DNA of 56,940 nt. Origin: JADJDM01 sp044352985 (GTDB lineage Bacteria; Bacteroidota; Bacteroidia; B-17B0; Aurantibacillaceae). The notes below the pieces were generated by a model. The model was not told the origin of the DNA, searched no databases, and saw only the letters and a list, made by a program, of their open reading frames with translations. Shown here one piece after another: positions 24,826 through 33,499 of the stretch (position 1 is its first letter; each line of letters opens with the position of its first letter). The stretch spans positions 1-56,940 of the forward strand of contig JBILCU010000018.1 in assembly GCA_044352985.1 (NCBI GenBank). Reading direction: 5' to 3'. Position numbers and translations under genes: made by a program.

Positions 24826-25401
24826 ATTAAAACAACAAAAGAAAAAATAATTTTAGGAATTGATCCGGGCACTATTGTGCTTGGTTATGGTTTAATTACT
24901 ATTAAAGGTTCCGAAATGCATTACTTAAACTGTGATGTTATTAAACTTAAAACTACCGATGATCATAGTTTACGTTTAAAACAAATTTTTGAAACCTTAA
25001 CTCAAGTCATTGAAAAGTACTTGCCTGATGAATTGGCTATTGAGGCACCATTTTTTGGAAAAAATGTACAATCGATGCTAAAATTAGGAAGAGCACAGGG
25101 CGTGGCAATGGCTGCTGCATTACAAAAACAAATTCCAGTAGTGGAATATTCGCCACGTAAAGTTAAACAAAGCATTACAGGTAATGGAAGTTCTTCAAAA
25201 GAGCAGTTGGCAGCTATGATTCAGCGATTGTTAAACTTAAAAGAACTACCTGCTTATTTTGATGCAACCGATGCGTTAAGTGTAGCTATTTGCCACCATT
25301 TTCAATCAAAACCAATTGGCGCCGGTTCTATACAAAAATCAAATTACAGCGGTTGGAAGTCATTTATTACTGATAATCCCAACCGGAAAATTAATCCATG
25401 A
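24826..25401 (+). CDS. ruvC: Holliday junction resolvase RuvC, no ATG/GTG/TTG start available
   Basis: RuvC cuts Holliday junctions as a dimer with RuvAB. The four catalytic acids are present with spacing as in E. coli: D13 in ILGIDPGT, E73 in LAIEAPFF, D146 and D149 in YFDATDAL (numbering from 24826). KLGRAQGVAMAAAL and YSPRKVKQSITGNG complete the family pattern. The first ordinary start codon, GTG at 24877, lies after D13 and would remove a catalytic residue. Upstream, the frame is open to the stop at 24781-24783 but has no ATG, GTG or TTG. ATT at 24823 or 24826, just after a TACTTTTG box, is the best candidate; a sequencing error is the alternative. lepB follows after 31 bases. Confidence 0.88.
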   Translation: MKTTKEKIILGIDPGTIVLGYGLITIKGSEMHYLNCDVIKLKTTDDHSLRLKQIFETLTQVIEKYLPDELAIEAPFFGKNVQSMLKLGRAQGVAMAAALQKQIPVVEYSPRKVKQSITGNGSSSKEQLAAMIQRLLNLKELPAYFDATDALSVAICHHFQSKPIGAGSIQKSNYSGWKSFITDNPNRKINP

Positions 25402-25432
25402 AAAATTAATTACGTGTAACTAATTTATTCAC

Positions 25433-26470
25433 TTGAAATTTATAAGTAAAAAATCAGCGTTTTTTGGGTGGCTTATGGCTTTTTTAACAGCAACGGTGCT
25501 GGTATTGTTGGTGCGTGTTTTTGTTATTGAACCATGTTACATTCCATCAGTATCCATGCAGAACAGTTTAATGGAAGGTGATTACATATTGGTAAACAAA
25601 GTTCCCTGTGGATCTAGATTTCCAATTACACCTTTAAGTGTTCCTACAGTAGAAAAAAAATGGTATCTGGATTTTATTCAACTATCCGGTTTCCGAATTT
25701 TTGGTGACCCTAATATTGCCAGAAATGACGTCATTGTATTCAATTATCCAATGGAAGAAGAATTTCCTATTGATCATAAAACAAAATTTGTAAAACGTTG
25801 TATAGCTTTACCCGGAGATCAACTCATCATTAAAAACGGCAAAATTTTAATCAATGATTCGATTGCCTCAAAAAATGAAAGTTTTCAAAAAAATTATATT
25901 GTAGAATTAAAAAAACACATTACAATTGAAGAACTTAAAAAATTGCTGGGCATAAAAACTATTCAAGCACTTTCCTATAAATCAACATCTTATTTAATCA
26001 CTACAAATGAAGAACAGCTTTGGCAAATAAAACAAAAAAAAGAAATAAAATCCATTAAAAGTTTTGATGATGAAAATGCTTGGGACGAAACTGTTTTCCC
26101 ATCAAACGAAATTTATCATTGGAATGCAACTAATTTCGGGCCTTTATATGTGCCTAAAAAAGGCGCAGTAATAGAAATAAATAAGCAAACACTTCCTTTT
26201 TACCATCGATTAATTACTGTTTATGAAAACAATAAACTCGAAGTAATAAACAATGAAATTTACATTAATGGTGAACATGCTACTACTTACAAAGTAAAAA
26301 TGAATTATTATTTTGTAATGGGTGATAACAGAGATAATTCTATGGATTCTAGGTATTGGGGTTTTCTTCCTGAAAATCACTTGATTGGTAAAGCGTGGAT
26401 GGTTTTAATAAGCACCGATAAAAAATCCAATTCAATAAGATGGGATAGGATTTTTGAAAAAGTGAATTGA
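25433..26470 (+). CDS. lepB: Signal peptidase I, TTG start
   Basis: Signal peptidase I removes signal peptides at the inner membrane. One N-terminal helix (about 11-30) anchors it. The nucleophile is S41 in IPSVSMQNSLMEGD and the general base is K121 in KFVKRCIALPGD. Box E is GDNRDNSMDSRYWGF. At 345 residues it has the long insertion (about 135-240) between the lysine motif and the final box that is usual in Bacteroidota. The only start giving the helix its charged N-terminus is TTG at 25433 (MKFISKK). It follows ruvC by 31 bases. Confidence 0.94.
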   Translation: MKFISKKSAFFGWLMAFLTATVLVLLVRVFVIEPCYIPSVSMQNSLMEGDYILVNKVPCGSRFPITPLSVPTVEKKWYLDFIQLSGFRIFGDPNIARNDVIVFNYPMEEEFPIDHKTKFVKRCIALPGDQLIIKNGKILINDSIASKNESFQKNYIVELKKHITIEELKKLLGIKTIQALSYKSTSYLITTNEEQLWQIKQKKEIKSIKSFDDENAWDETVFPSNEIYHWNATNFGPLYVPKKGAVIEINKQTLPFYHRLITVYENNKLEVINNEIYINGEHATTYKVKMNYYFVMGDNRDNSMDSRYWGFLPENHLIGKAWMVLISTDKKSNSIRWDRIFEKVN

Positions 26471-26503
26471 TGCTTAAAACTACATAAACTATTTCCTTTT
26501 TGT

Positions 26504-26511
26504 TACATTTG
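26504..26511 (+). promoter_or_regulatory. -7 box before the carboxyltransferase gene
   Basis: TACATTTG matches TAnnTTTG, 22 bases before the ATG at 26534. No good upstream TTTG was found at the usual distance. Confidence 0.45.
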
Positions 26512-26533
26512 TTTCTTTAATACTAAAAGTAAT

Positions 26534-28078
26534 ATGAACCAAAAGTTTAATCTACTTGATTCAAAAATAGAGGAAGCAAAATTAGGTGGCGGTCAAAAAC
26601 GCATCGATGCTCAGCATAAAAAAGGAAAACTTACTGCTCGCGAACGAATTCATTTTCTTCTTGACGAAGGAAGCTTCGAAGAAATTGGGATGCTTGTTAC
26701 ACATAGAAGTAATGATTTTGGGCTTAGTGAGGAGAAATACTTAGGAGATGGAGTTGTTACCGGTTACGGAACAATTAACGGAAGATTGGTTTATGTTTTT
26801 TCTCAGGATTTTACTGTTTTTGGAGGTTCATTATCTGAAACTCATGCTGAAAAAATTTGTAAAATCATGGATCTTGCAACCAAAAATGGTGCGCCTGTTA
26901 TTGGTTTAAATGATAGTGGTGGTGCACGTATTCAGGAAGGTGTAGTTTCCTTAGGTGGTTATGCAGATATATTTTATAAAAACGTTCTTTCATCAGGAGT
27001 TGTGCCTCAGCTTTCTGCCATTATGGGGCCATGTGCTGGCGGAGCAGTGTATTCACCTGCTATGACAGATTTTATTTTTATGGTAGAAAACACATCTTAC
27101 ATGTTCGTTACCGGACCAAATGTGGTAAAAACGGTAACTCATGAAGAGGTAACATCTGAAGAATTAGGCGGTGCAATGACGCATGCAACTAAAAGCGGTG
27201 TTACACACTTTGCTTGTGCCAACGAAATTGAGTGCATTCAACAAATAAAACAATTGTTGAGTTATGTTCCTCAAAATTGCGAAGAAAATGCACCTTCGGT
27301 TCCTTATGAAATAAAAGCATCAGAAAAACGCGAAATTTTAAATACGATTATTCCCGAAAGTGCCAATCAGCCTTACGATATGCGCGAAATAATTAATGGA
27401 GTAATTGATGATGGAACTTTTTTTGAAGTACATAAAAATTATGCAGAAAACATCGTAGTTGGTTTTGCCCGTTTAGCAGGAAGAAGTATTGGTATCGTTG
27501 CTAATCAACCTGCTGTACTGGCTGGTGTTTTAGATATACATTCATCTACAAAAGCTGCACGTTTTGTTCGTTTTTGCGATTGTTTTAATGTGCCTCTTTT
27601 AGTACTTGAAGATGTACCAGGATTTTTGCCAGGCACCGACCAAGAATGGAATGCTATTATTACTAACGGAGCAAAATTATTGTATGCCTTTTCTGAAGCA
27701 ACAGTTCCTCGTGTAACTGTAATTACACGAAAAGCTTATGGTGGAGCTTACGATGTGATGAACAGTAAACATATAGGTGCTGATATGAATTATGCTTGGC
27801 CAAGTGCAGAAATTGCCGTAATGGGTGCAAAAGGTGCTGCGGAAATCATTTTTAAAAATGAAATTGCTTCTGCTGAAGATAAAAATACAAAATGGAAAGA
27901 AAAAGAAGCTGAATACCAAACCATGTTCGCTAATCCGTATCGCGCCGCTGAAAGAGGTTTTATTGATGAAGTGATTAAGCCGGAGGATACACGCGAAAAA
28001 TTAATAAAGGCATTTCAAATGTTGCAGAATAAAGCAGTGAGCTTGCCGCGTAAAAAACACGGAAACATTCCGCTTTAA
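26534..28078 (+). CDS. Acyl-CoA carboxylase carboxyltransferase subunit (PccB/MmdA type)
   Basis: A 514-residue carboxyltransferase that moves CO2 between biotin and propionyl- or methylmalonyl-CoA. The N-terminal half has GGQKRIDAQHKKGKLTARERI and the acyl-CoA oxyanion region LNDSGGARIQEGVVSLGGYA and MGPCAGGAVYSPA. The C-terminal half has PGFLPGTDQEWNAII and the biotin-site region RKAYGGAYDVMNSKHIGAD. A KHGNIPL ending is standard. It could serve propionyl-CoA carboxylase or methylmalonyl-CoA decarboxylase; the biotin subunits are not in the window. It is soluble and appears to be transcribed from its own promoter. Confidence 0.94.
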   Translation: MNQKFNLLDSKIEEAKLGGGQKRIDAQHKKGKLTARERIHFLLDEGSFEEIGMLVTHRSNDFGLSEEKYLGDGVVTGYGTINGRLVYVFSQDFTVFGGSLSETHAEKICKIMDLATKNGAPVIGLNDSGGARIQEGVVSLGGYADIFYKNVLSSGVVPQLSAIMGPCAGGAVYSPAMTDFIFMVENTSYMFVTGPNVVKTVTHEEVTSEELGGAMTHATKSGVTHFACANEIECIQQIKQLLSYVPQNCEENAPSVPYEIKASEKREILNTIIPESANQPYDMREIINGVIDDGTFFEVHKNYAENIVVGFARLAGRSIGIVANQPAVLAGVLDIHSSTKAARFVRFCDCFNVPLLVLEDVPGFLPGTDQEWNAIITNGAKLLYAFSEATVPRVTVITRKAYGGAYDVMNSKHIGADMNYAWPSAEIAVMGAKGAAEIIFKNEIASAEDKNTKWKEKEAEYQTMFANPYRAAERGFIDEVIKPEDTREKLIKAFQMLQNKAVSLPRKKHGNIPL

Positions 28079-28095
28079 TTTTTATTTTTTTATTC

Positions 28096-28728
28096 ATGTT
28101 TTCTCGTAACACAATAAAATTATTTTTTTTGTGCTTATTTCTTTTTTCAATTGTATCATTTTATGCCCAGCCTAAAGGCGATTTCGATAGAAAAAAAGAA
28201 ATAACATATGATGGTAAGCGTTATCGTGTTTTTAATAATTACCTTACTGCGGGTGGTGGCACTTGCTATAATTCCTACATTCAAAATACCAACTTAAACA
28301 TCGGAGTTGATTTTAATTACCACATAAGGCAAGTTTATTTTCAGTCGGGTATTTTTTTAGCAGGCCCACAATTTGGAAATTACAGCCATCTTCAACTACA
28401 CACTGCTGTTGGTAAACGTTTTGAGTTAAATAAATTTAATATGGCAGGCTATCTTGGTCCGTCAATGTCCTTTATTAATCGACCAATTATCGATACTGCA
28501 TTAAATCAAATTCGTTCTCGCATTTTACAACCATTAGGGTTTCATGCAGCAGTTCAATTTACTTATAAATTTAAGTATGATGTGGGGATTGGAGTTTCAT
28601 TATTTAGCGACATTAATAAAGAACAAAGTGTTTACGGCTTGAGGTTGGAATTGTTTTTTTCAGGGGCATTTCTTGGCGATAAAAAACGAAAGAATTTAGA
28701 TAACAGTGCTCTTCCGCTTTCAGATTGA
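28096..28728 (+). CDS. Unknown exported protein, probable outer-membrane barrel
   Basis: A 210-residue protein with a signal peptide ending near SFYAQ-P (residue 25). The mature part has alternating aromatic and glycine-rich strands (NYLTAGGGTCYNSYIQ, NIGVDFNYHIRQVYFQSGIFLAGP, YKFKYDVGIGVSLF, YGLRLELFFSGAFLG), as in small Bacteroidota outer-membrane barrels. A single Cys lies near residue 55. No family was recognised. It starts 17 bases after the carboxyltransferase gene, so read-through is possible, but a shared function is doubtful. Confidence 0.6.
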   Translation: MFSRNTIKLFFLCLFLFSIVSFYAQPKGDFDRKKEITYDGKRYRVFNNYLTAGGGTCYNSYIQNTNLNIGVDFNYHIRQVYFQSGIFLAGPQFGNYSHLQLHTAVGKRFELNKFNMAGYLGPSMSFINRPIIDTALNQIRSRILQPLGFHAAVQFTYKFKYDVGIGVSLFSDINKEQSVYGLRLELFFSGAFLGDKKRKNLDNSALPLSD

Positions 28729-28821
28729 AGATAGTAGTTAATTGTAAGCCTTGAATTTTTAATTCTGATAAATCTCATTGATACTTCTTTCATCAAAAAA
28801 TAAATTGACGTAAAAAACAGA

Positions 28822-29766
28822 ATGTCAGTTTTCAGAATATTATTTTTTGCTTTATTGTTTATTTTTTCATCTACTTTTCTTGCACAGGAAAAACAAGATA
28901 CAATAAGAGAAAAAGGAATTTATATCATTACCAAAAACGATGGCGTAATTTATATCGGTGAAATACTATATAACAATGCGCGCGAAGTTTTTATAAAAAC
29001 TAAAAAAACGGGCGATATTATTATTCCTAAATACGAAATAAAAAGCATAGTTAAAGCTCGCGAAACAGAAATAAATACAGAAGGTGAACTTGTGCAATCT
29101 GAAGTGTTTGCAACAAGGTACTTTATTACCACTAATGCCATTCCAATTAATAAAGGTGATAGTTACATTTTATGGAATTTGTATGGACCGGATTTTCAAT
29201 TTGGACTGGGAAAAAATGTGGGAATAGGAGTAATGTCAACCTGGGTAGGTATGCCCATAATAGGAACCTTAAAATATAGCTTTTCTAAAACTGAAAAATT
29301 GCATTATGGATTTGGCTTACTTGCTGGAACGGGATCATGGGCACTTCCGGAGTGGGGGATGGCATTGCCTTTTGGCGTAGTAACATTAGGAGACAAAAAA
29401 AATAACATTAATTTTTCGGCAGGTTATGGAGCAATTATAGAAAAAGGGAAATCAGATGGTCGGTTTCTGTTTTCAATTGCAGGATTTTCAAAAATTGGCA
29501 AAAAAATAAGTGTCGTACTCGATTCATTTATTATGCCAGCAGGAAACTATTTTAACGAGGAAGAAATGAATTATAATCCGTATACCGGACTAAATGAAAC
29601 AATTATTGTAAGAAAACGCAAAGAAGGGTTTGCGCTCATTATTCCAGGTATTAGGTGGCAATTGGATCCTAATAAGGCTTTTCAGTTTGGTTTTGCAGGC
29701 TTAATGGTAAATGGCGAAGCTGTTCCTGCTCCAATTCCAATGATTCAGTGGTTCAGGAAATTGTAA
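28822..29766 (+). CDS. Unknown exported protein with a C-terminal barrel-like region
   Basis: A 314-residue protein with a signal peptide ending near FLAQ-E (residue 22). Residues about 30-80 form a small beta domain (KGIYIITKNDGVIYIGEILY, REVFIKTKKTGDIIIPKYEI) like the tandem 'vary with D-G-.-.-.-G' sandwich seen before barrels in this phylum. The rest has glycine-rich strands such as YGPDFQFGLGKNVGIGVMS, FGLLAGTGSWA and FQFGFAGLMVNGEA. It is likely in the outer membrane. The function is unknown. It is about 90 bases after the preceding gene. Confidence 0.6.
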   Translation: MSVFRILFFALLFIFSSTFLAQEKQDTIREKGIYIITKNDGVIYIGEILYNNAREVFIKTKKTGDIIIPKYEIKSIVKARETEINTEGELVQSEVFATRYFITTNAIPINKGDSYILWNLYGPDFQFGLGKNVGIGVMSTWVGMPIIGTLKYSFSKTEKLHYGFGLLAGTGSWALPEWGMALPFGVVTLGDKKNNINFSAGYGAIIEKGKSDGRFLFSIAGFSKIGKKISVVLDSFIMPAGNYFNEEEMNYNPYTGLNETIIVRKRKEGFALIIPGIRWQLDPNKAFQFGFAGLMVNGEAVPAPIPMIQWFRKL

Positions 29767-29848
29767 TTACATTTTTTATAACGTTTCAGTGTTTGAAAAC
29801 CTTTTTAAAATCCTTTATTCAAATAAGGTAAAATCTTTCAGGATTTTG

Positions 29849-29856
29849 TAATTTTG
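29849..29856 (+). promoter_or_regulatory. -7 box before the oxoamine synthase gene
   Basis: TAATTTTG matches TAnnTTTG, 50 bases before the ATG at 29907. The upstream element is not clear. Confidence 0.4.
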
Positions 29857-29906
29857 CTTATCCATTTTTTGGACGGAAATAAAAAGTAATTTAAACAAAA
29901 CATCAT

Positions 29907-31154
29907 ATGAAAGACATCTTTGAAAAAATCAAACAGAACAGAGGTCCAATCGGAGAGCATTCAAAAGAATCACATGGCTATTTTACCTTTCCTAAATTAG
30001 AGGGGGAAATTGGTCCTCATATGAATTTCAGAGGCAAAAAACGTTTAAACTGGAGTTTAAATAATTATTTAGGTTTAGCTAATCATCCAGAAGTTAGAAA
30101 AGCAGATGCAGATGCTGCAGCTCAATATGGGTTGGCTTTACCAATGGGCGCTCGTATGATGAGTGGTAACTCCAATAACCACGAATTGTTGGAAGCAGGT
30201 TTGGCAAAATTAGTTCATAAAGAAGATTCCATACTTTGCAACTTCGGTTATCAAGCAATGGTTTCTTGTATAGATGCCTTGGTTGATCGACATGATGTAA
30301 TTGTATATGATGCAGAAAGTCATGCTTGTATTTTAGATGGCGTGCGTTTGCACATGGGTAAACGTTATGTTTTTAAGCATAATGATATTGAAGATTTCGA
30401 AAAGCAAATGGATAGAGCAACTAAGTTAGCTGAAACTACTGGTGGAGCTATTTTAGTAATTACCGAAGGTGTTTTCGGTATGCGTGGTGATCAAGGAAAA
30501 ATAAAAGAAATCGTTGCATTAAAACAAAAATACAATTTCAGATTATTGGTTGATGATGCTCACGGAATTGGTATCATGGGGCCAAAAGGAGGAGGAACAG
30601 GCGAGGAGCAAGGTTGCCAAGATGGTATTGATGTTTATTTCGGAACTTTTGCAAAATCGTTTGCTTTAATCGGTGGTTTTATTGCATCTACAGAAAATGT
30701 AATCGAATTCTTGCGTTACAACATGCGTTCACAAATATTTGCAAAAGCTTTACCAATGCCACTTGTAGTAGGTGCTTTAAAGCGTTTGGAAATGATTAAT
30801 AATCACCCTGAATTGCGTGCAAAATGCTGGGACATTACACGTGCTTTACAAAATGGTTTAGTAAAAGCCGGATTTAATATCGGAAATACCAATTCGATGG
30901 TAACTCCTGTTTATTTAAGTGGCTCCATTCCTGAAGCAACAAATCTAATTTTAGATTTAAGAGAAAATTACAACGTGTTCTGTTCAATGGTAGTTTACCC
31001 GGTTGTTCCAAAAGGAATGATAATTTTACGATTAATACCAACTGCTGTTCATACATTGGAAGATGTAAATTACACCATCGAGTGTTTCTCTAAAATTGTT
31101 GATAAGTTGAAATCCGGAAAATACATGTCAGAGAAAATCGCTTCATTTGAATAG
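29907..31154 (+). CDS. PLP-dependent alpha-oxoamine synthase (serine palmitoyltransferase / cysteate acyltransferase type)
   Basis: A 415-residue fold-type I PLP enzyme that condenses an amino acid with an acyl thioester. Marks: SLNNYLGLANHPEV near residue 50, GARMMSGNSNNHELLE, the PLP-ring stacking site YDAESHACILDG, VDDAHGIGIMGPKGGG with the PLP-nitrogen Asp, and the Schiff-base lysine in FGTFAKSFALIGGF. KBL, BioF and serine palmitoyltransferase belong to this family; Bacteroidota also use such enzymes for sphingolipids and for the sulfonolipid capnine (cysteate as substrate). The substrate cannot be decided by eye. No biotin gene is nearby, which argues against BioF. It is monocistronic with a strong terminator. 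Confidence 0.85.
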   Translation: MKDIFEKIKQNRGPIGEHSKESHGYFTFPKLEGEIGPHMNFRGKKRLNWSLNNYLGLANHPEVRKADADAAAQYGLALPMGARMMSGNSNNHELLEAGLAKLVHKEDSILCNFGYQAMVSCIDALVDRHDVIVYDAESHACILDGVRLHMGKRYVFKHNDIEDFEKQMDRATKLAETTGGAILVITEGVFGMRGDQGKIKEIVALKQKYNFRLLVDDAHGIGIMGPKGGGTGEEQGCQDGIDVYFGTFAKSFALIGGFIASTENVIEFLRYNMRSQIFAKALPMPLVVGALKRLEMINNHPELRAKCWDITRALQNGLVKAGFNIGNTNSMVTPVYLSGSIPEATNLILDLRENYNVFCSMVVYPVVPKGMIILRLIPTAVHTLEDVNYTIECFSKIVDKLKSGKYMSEKIASFE

Positions 31155-31180
31155 GATAATTGCAATTTATAAATTTAATT

Positions 31181-31205
31181 AAGGTGGCTTTTCGCCACCT
31201 TTTTT
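31181..31205 (+). terminator. Terminator after the oxoamine synthase
   Basis: AAGGTGGC pairs with GCCACCTT around TTTTC and a T-run follows, 27 bases after the stop codon. Confidence 0.9.
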
Positions 31206-31280
31206 AGTTGTGTTAATTACTTACTCATTAAAAATTCACACGTTTTTTTATCTTTGAAAAACAAACATTAAATCTATACT

Positions 31281-32684
31281 ATGAAAAAACAACTACTAAC
31301 TGCAACTTTTTTAGGTGCATCCATAATGTCTTTTGCACAATTATGGACCCCAGTAAATTCCAACTTAGATACTACTTCAGGCATTCGTTATATGTCAGCT
31401 GTAGATACCAACATTGTTTGGGCAATTGGATATGATGGAAATGTTCCTGCTCGTACTTACACAAAATTTACAAGAACTATTGACGGGGCAAATTTTACAA
31501 GTGGTAATTTTTATGCTGATACAAACACTTACAGTCCTGCAAATATTTCTGCTGTAGATGCTAATACTGCATTTATTGCAAGTTATGCAAAAGCTGGTGA
31601 TGGAACTCCTGGGCAAATTATAAGAACTACTGATGGTGGTCTTACCTGGAATAATATAGCAGATACTGCAATGTTTAGAAATACAGCTAATTTCCCGAAC
31701 GTGGTTCATTTCTGGGATGTAAATAAAGGCTGGACAATGGGAGATCCAAATAACACATTTGGTTCAGGCAATGAGTTTGAAATATGGAGAACAAATAATG
31801 GCGGAACAAACTGGAGCAGAGTACCTGGTGCAAACCTTCCAAATCCATTAAGTGGTGAATATGGCACTGTTGATGTTTATGCTACACATGGCGATCACCA
31901 TATTTGGTTCGGAACAAACAAAGGAAGAATTTTCCGCTCAGCAGATACTGGTGCTACATGGCAATCAGTTCAATTAACAGGTATGGCAGGTGGCGTTTAT
32001 GGCTTAGCTTTCCGCGATTCTTTAAATGGAATAGTTTGGGGAGCAGCAACAACAGCAGCTACACCAACTATTGTTTTTAGAGTTACTAATAACGGTGGTC
32101 AAACTTTTACAACTTTGAATACAACGAATAACACGAATAATATTGGCTGGACATCTATTGATAATGTTCCGGGGACTAATGCATATTTATCTGTTGGTTT
32201 AACTGTTTCAAGAAGTCAATATGTAACTTCAGTAACAAAAGATGATGGTTTAACTTGGACAGTTTTAGAAGCTGGCACAACAAATACGGAGCGTATTATT
32301 GAATTAGAGGTTTTAGATTCATTGCATGCTTGGGGCGGTAATTTTTCTGATAATTCATTGCCACTTGGCGCTGGAGGTATGGCGAAATATGCAGGGCCGG
32401 TTATGCATACTATTGGTTTAGCACCAGTAGCTGAAAGCATAAGTTATGAAGCATATCCAAATCCAACAAATGGAATAGTAAACATTAAAATGGATAAAAT
32501 TTTTGCTGGCTCTGTTTTAAAAGTTACTGATGTTTTAGGTAAAGTAGTGTACACAAAAACATTTAACACAAATCAATTCAATCAAGAAGTTAAACTAGAT
32601 CTTTCTTCTTTTGCAAAAGGAATTTATTTATTTAATCTTACAAGCGGAAAATCTATAGTGGCTAAAAAAATCATTTTAGATTAG
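31281..32684 (+). CDS. Secreted beta-propeller protein with type A type IX sorting domain
   Basis: A 467-residue exported protein; the signal peptide ends near MSFAQ-L (residue 20). The body has repeated BNR/Asp-box-like motifs, one per blade: RTTDGGLTWNNI, RTNNGGTNWSRV, RSADTGATWQSV, VTNNGGQTFTTL and VTKDDGLTWTVL, as in sialidase-like or YCF48-type propellers. The last 75 residues are a type A C-terminal sorting domain (YEAYPNPTNGIVNI, DVLGKVVYTKTF, FAKGIYLFNLTSGKS, KKIILD). It is exported by the type IX system and probably attached to the surface. No catalytic residues were identified. TATCTTTG at 31251-31258 is a possible -7 box. Confidence 0.92.
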   Translation: MKKQLLTATFLGASIMSFAQLWTPVNSNLDTTSGIRYMSAVDTNIVWAIGYDGNVPARTYTKFTRTIDGANFTSGNFYADTNTYSPANISAVDANTAFIASYAKAGDGTPGQIIRTTDGGLTWNNIADTAMFRNTANFPNVVHFWDVNKGWTMGDPNNTFGSGNEFEIWRTNNGGTNWSRVPGANLPNPLSGEYGTVDVYATHGDHHIWFGTNKGRIFRSADTGATWQSVQLTGMAGGVYGLAFRDSLNGIVWGAATTAATPTIVFRVTNNGGQTFTTLNTTNNTNNIGWTSIDNVPGTNAYLSVGLTVSRSQYVTSVTKDDGLTWTVLEAGTTNTERIIELEVLDSLHAWGGNFSDNSLPLGAGGMAKYAGPVMHTIGLAPVAESISYEAYPNPTNGIVNIKMDKIFAGSVLKVTDVLGKVVYTKTFNTNQFNQEVKLDLSSFAKGIYLFNLTSGKSIVAKKIILD

Positions 32685-32705
32685 TCTGTTTTATAATTGT
32701 ATTTC

Positions 32706-32737
32706 AATAGGCTACCAATTTGGTAGCCTATTTTTTT
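32706..32737 (+). terminator. Terminator after the propeller protein
   Basis: AATAGGCTACC pairs with GGTAGCCTATT around AATTT, followed by a T-run; 22 bases after the stop. Confidence 0.92.
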
Positions 32738-32785
32738 GTGGCATATTTAACTCTTTTCCGCAATATAATATTCATACTTCATTGT

Positions 32786-32793
32786 TATATTTG
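32786..32793 (+). promoter_or_regulatory. -7 box of tsaB, 4 bases before its ATG
   Basis: TATATTTG matches TAnnTTTG. With a start site about 5 bases downstream the mRNA would begin at or next to the ATG at 32798, so a leaderless message is likely. Confidence 0.55.
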
Positions 32794-32797
32794 TGAC

Positions 32798-33475
32798 ATG
32801 GCATTATTCCTTTGTTTAGAAACATCTACAACAGTTTGTTCCGTTGCATTGTTTGATAATAATCAACTTTTGCAAGTTAATGAGGTTAATAATGGATACA
32901 CGCATGCTGAAAATTTACATGTTTTTATTCAGGAAGTATTAGTTAAAACAGAAGTTAAACCAAGTGATTTAAAAGCAATAGCTGTAGGAAAAGGACCAGG
33001 TAGTTATACCGGATTGCGAATTGGAGTTAGCGCAGCAAAAGGAATGGCATATGCATTAAACATTCCATTAACAAGCATGAATTCATTACAAAATATGGTG
33101 GCAGGTCTAAAAAAAGAATTCGACACTTCTCACAGTGTTTTTGTTCCCATGCTAGATGCAAGAAGAATGGAAGTGTACATGGGAATTTATGAAAAAAATG
33201 GTAAAGAAATCGAATCTACTTCCTCGTTCATTATAAATGATGTTTCATTAAAAGAAAAATTTTCTACATATAAAAAAGTATATCTGCTAGGAGATGGCGC
33301 AGAAAAATGTCGTGATTTTATAAAGTCAATTCCAAATGCAGAAATTATTCCTCAACAAATGCCTTCCGCATTAAACATGGGAGATTTTTGTTTAAATGCA
33401 TATCAAAATAAACAGTTCGAAAACACTGCTTACTTTGAACCATTTTACCTTAAGGAATTTTTTACCGGGAAATAA
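32798..33475 (+). CDS. tsaB: tRNA threonylcarbamoyladenosine biosynthesis protein TsaB
   Basis: TsaB is the scaffold paralogue of TsaD in t6A synthesis at A37 of ANN-decoding tRNAs. The 225-residue ASKHA-fold protein has CLETSTTVCSVALF at the N-terminus, VGKGPGSYTGLRIGVSAAKGMAYA at about 65-90, and MLDARRMEVYMGIY at about 128. The ATG at 32798 is chosen because the family begins M.l.l.iETS and because the longer frame from 32720 would start inside the preceding terminator and upstream of the -7 box. A zinc-ribbon gene follows after 24 bases. Confidence 0.94.
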   Translation: MALFLCLETSTTVCSVALFDNNQLLQVNEVNNGYTHAENLHVFIQEVLVKTEVKPSDLKAIAVGKGPGSYTGLRIGVSAAKGMAYALNIPLTSMNSLQNMVAGLKKEFDTSHSVFVPMLDARRMEVYMGIYEKNGKEIESTSSFIINDVSLKEKFSTYKKVYLLGDGAEKCRDFIKSIPNAEIIPQQMPSALNMGDFCLNAYQNKQFENTAYFEPFYLKEFFTGK

Positions 33476-33499
33476 TATGTTTTTATAATTTTAATTTTA

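Noticed and set aside
24877..24879. GTG start for ruvC
   Set aside because: It would remove the ILGIDPGT motif with the first catalytic aspartate.
32720..32797. N-terminal extension of tsaB
   Set aside because: It begins inside a terminator and crosses the promoter box; the TsaB family starts at the ATG at 32798.
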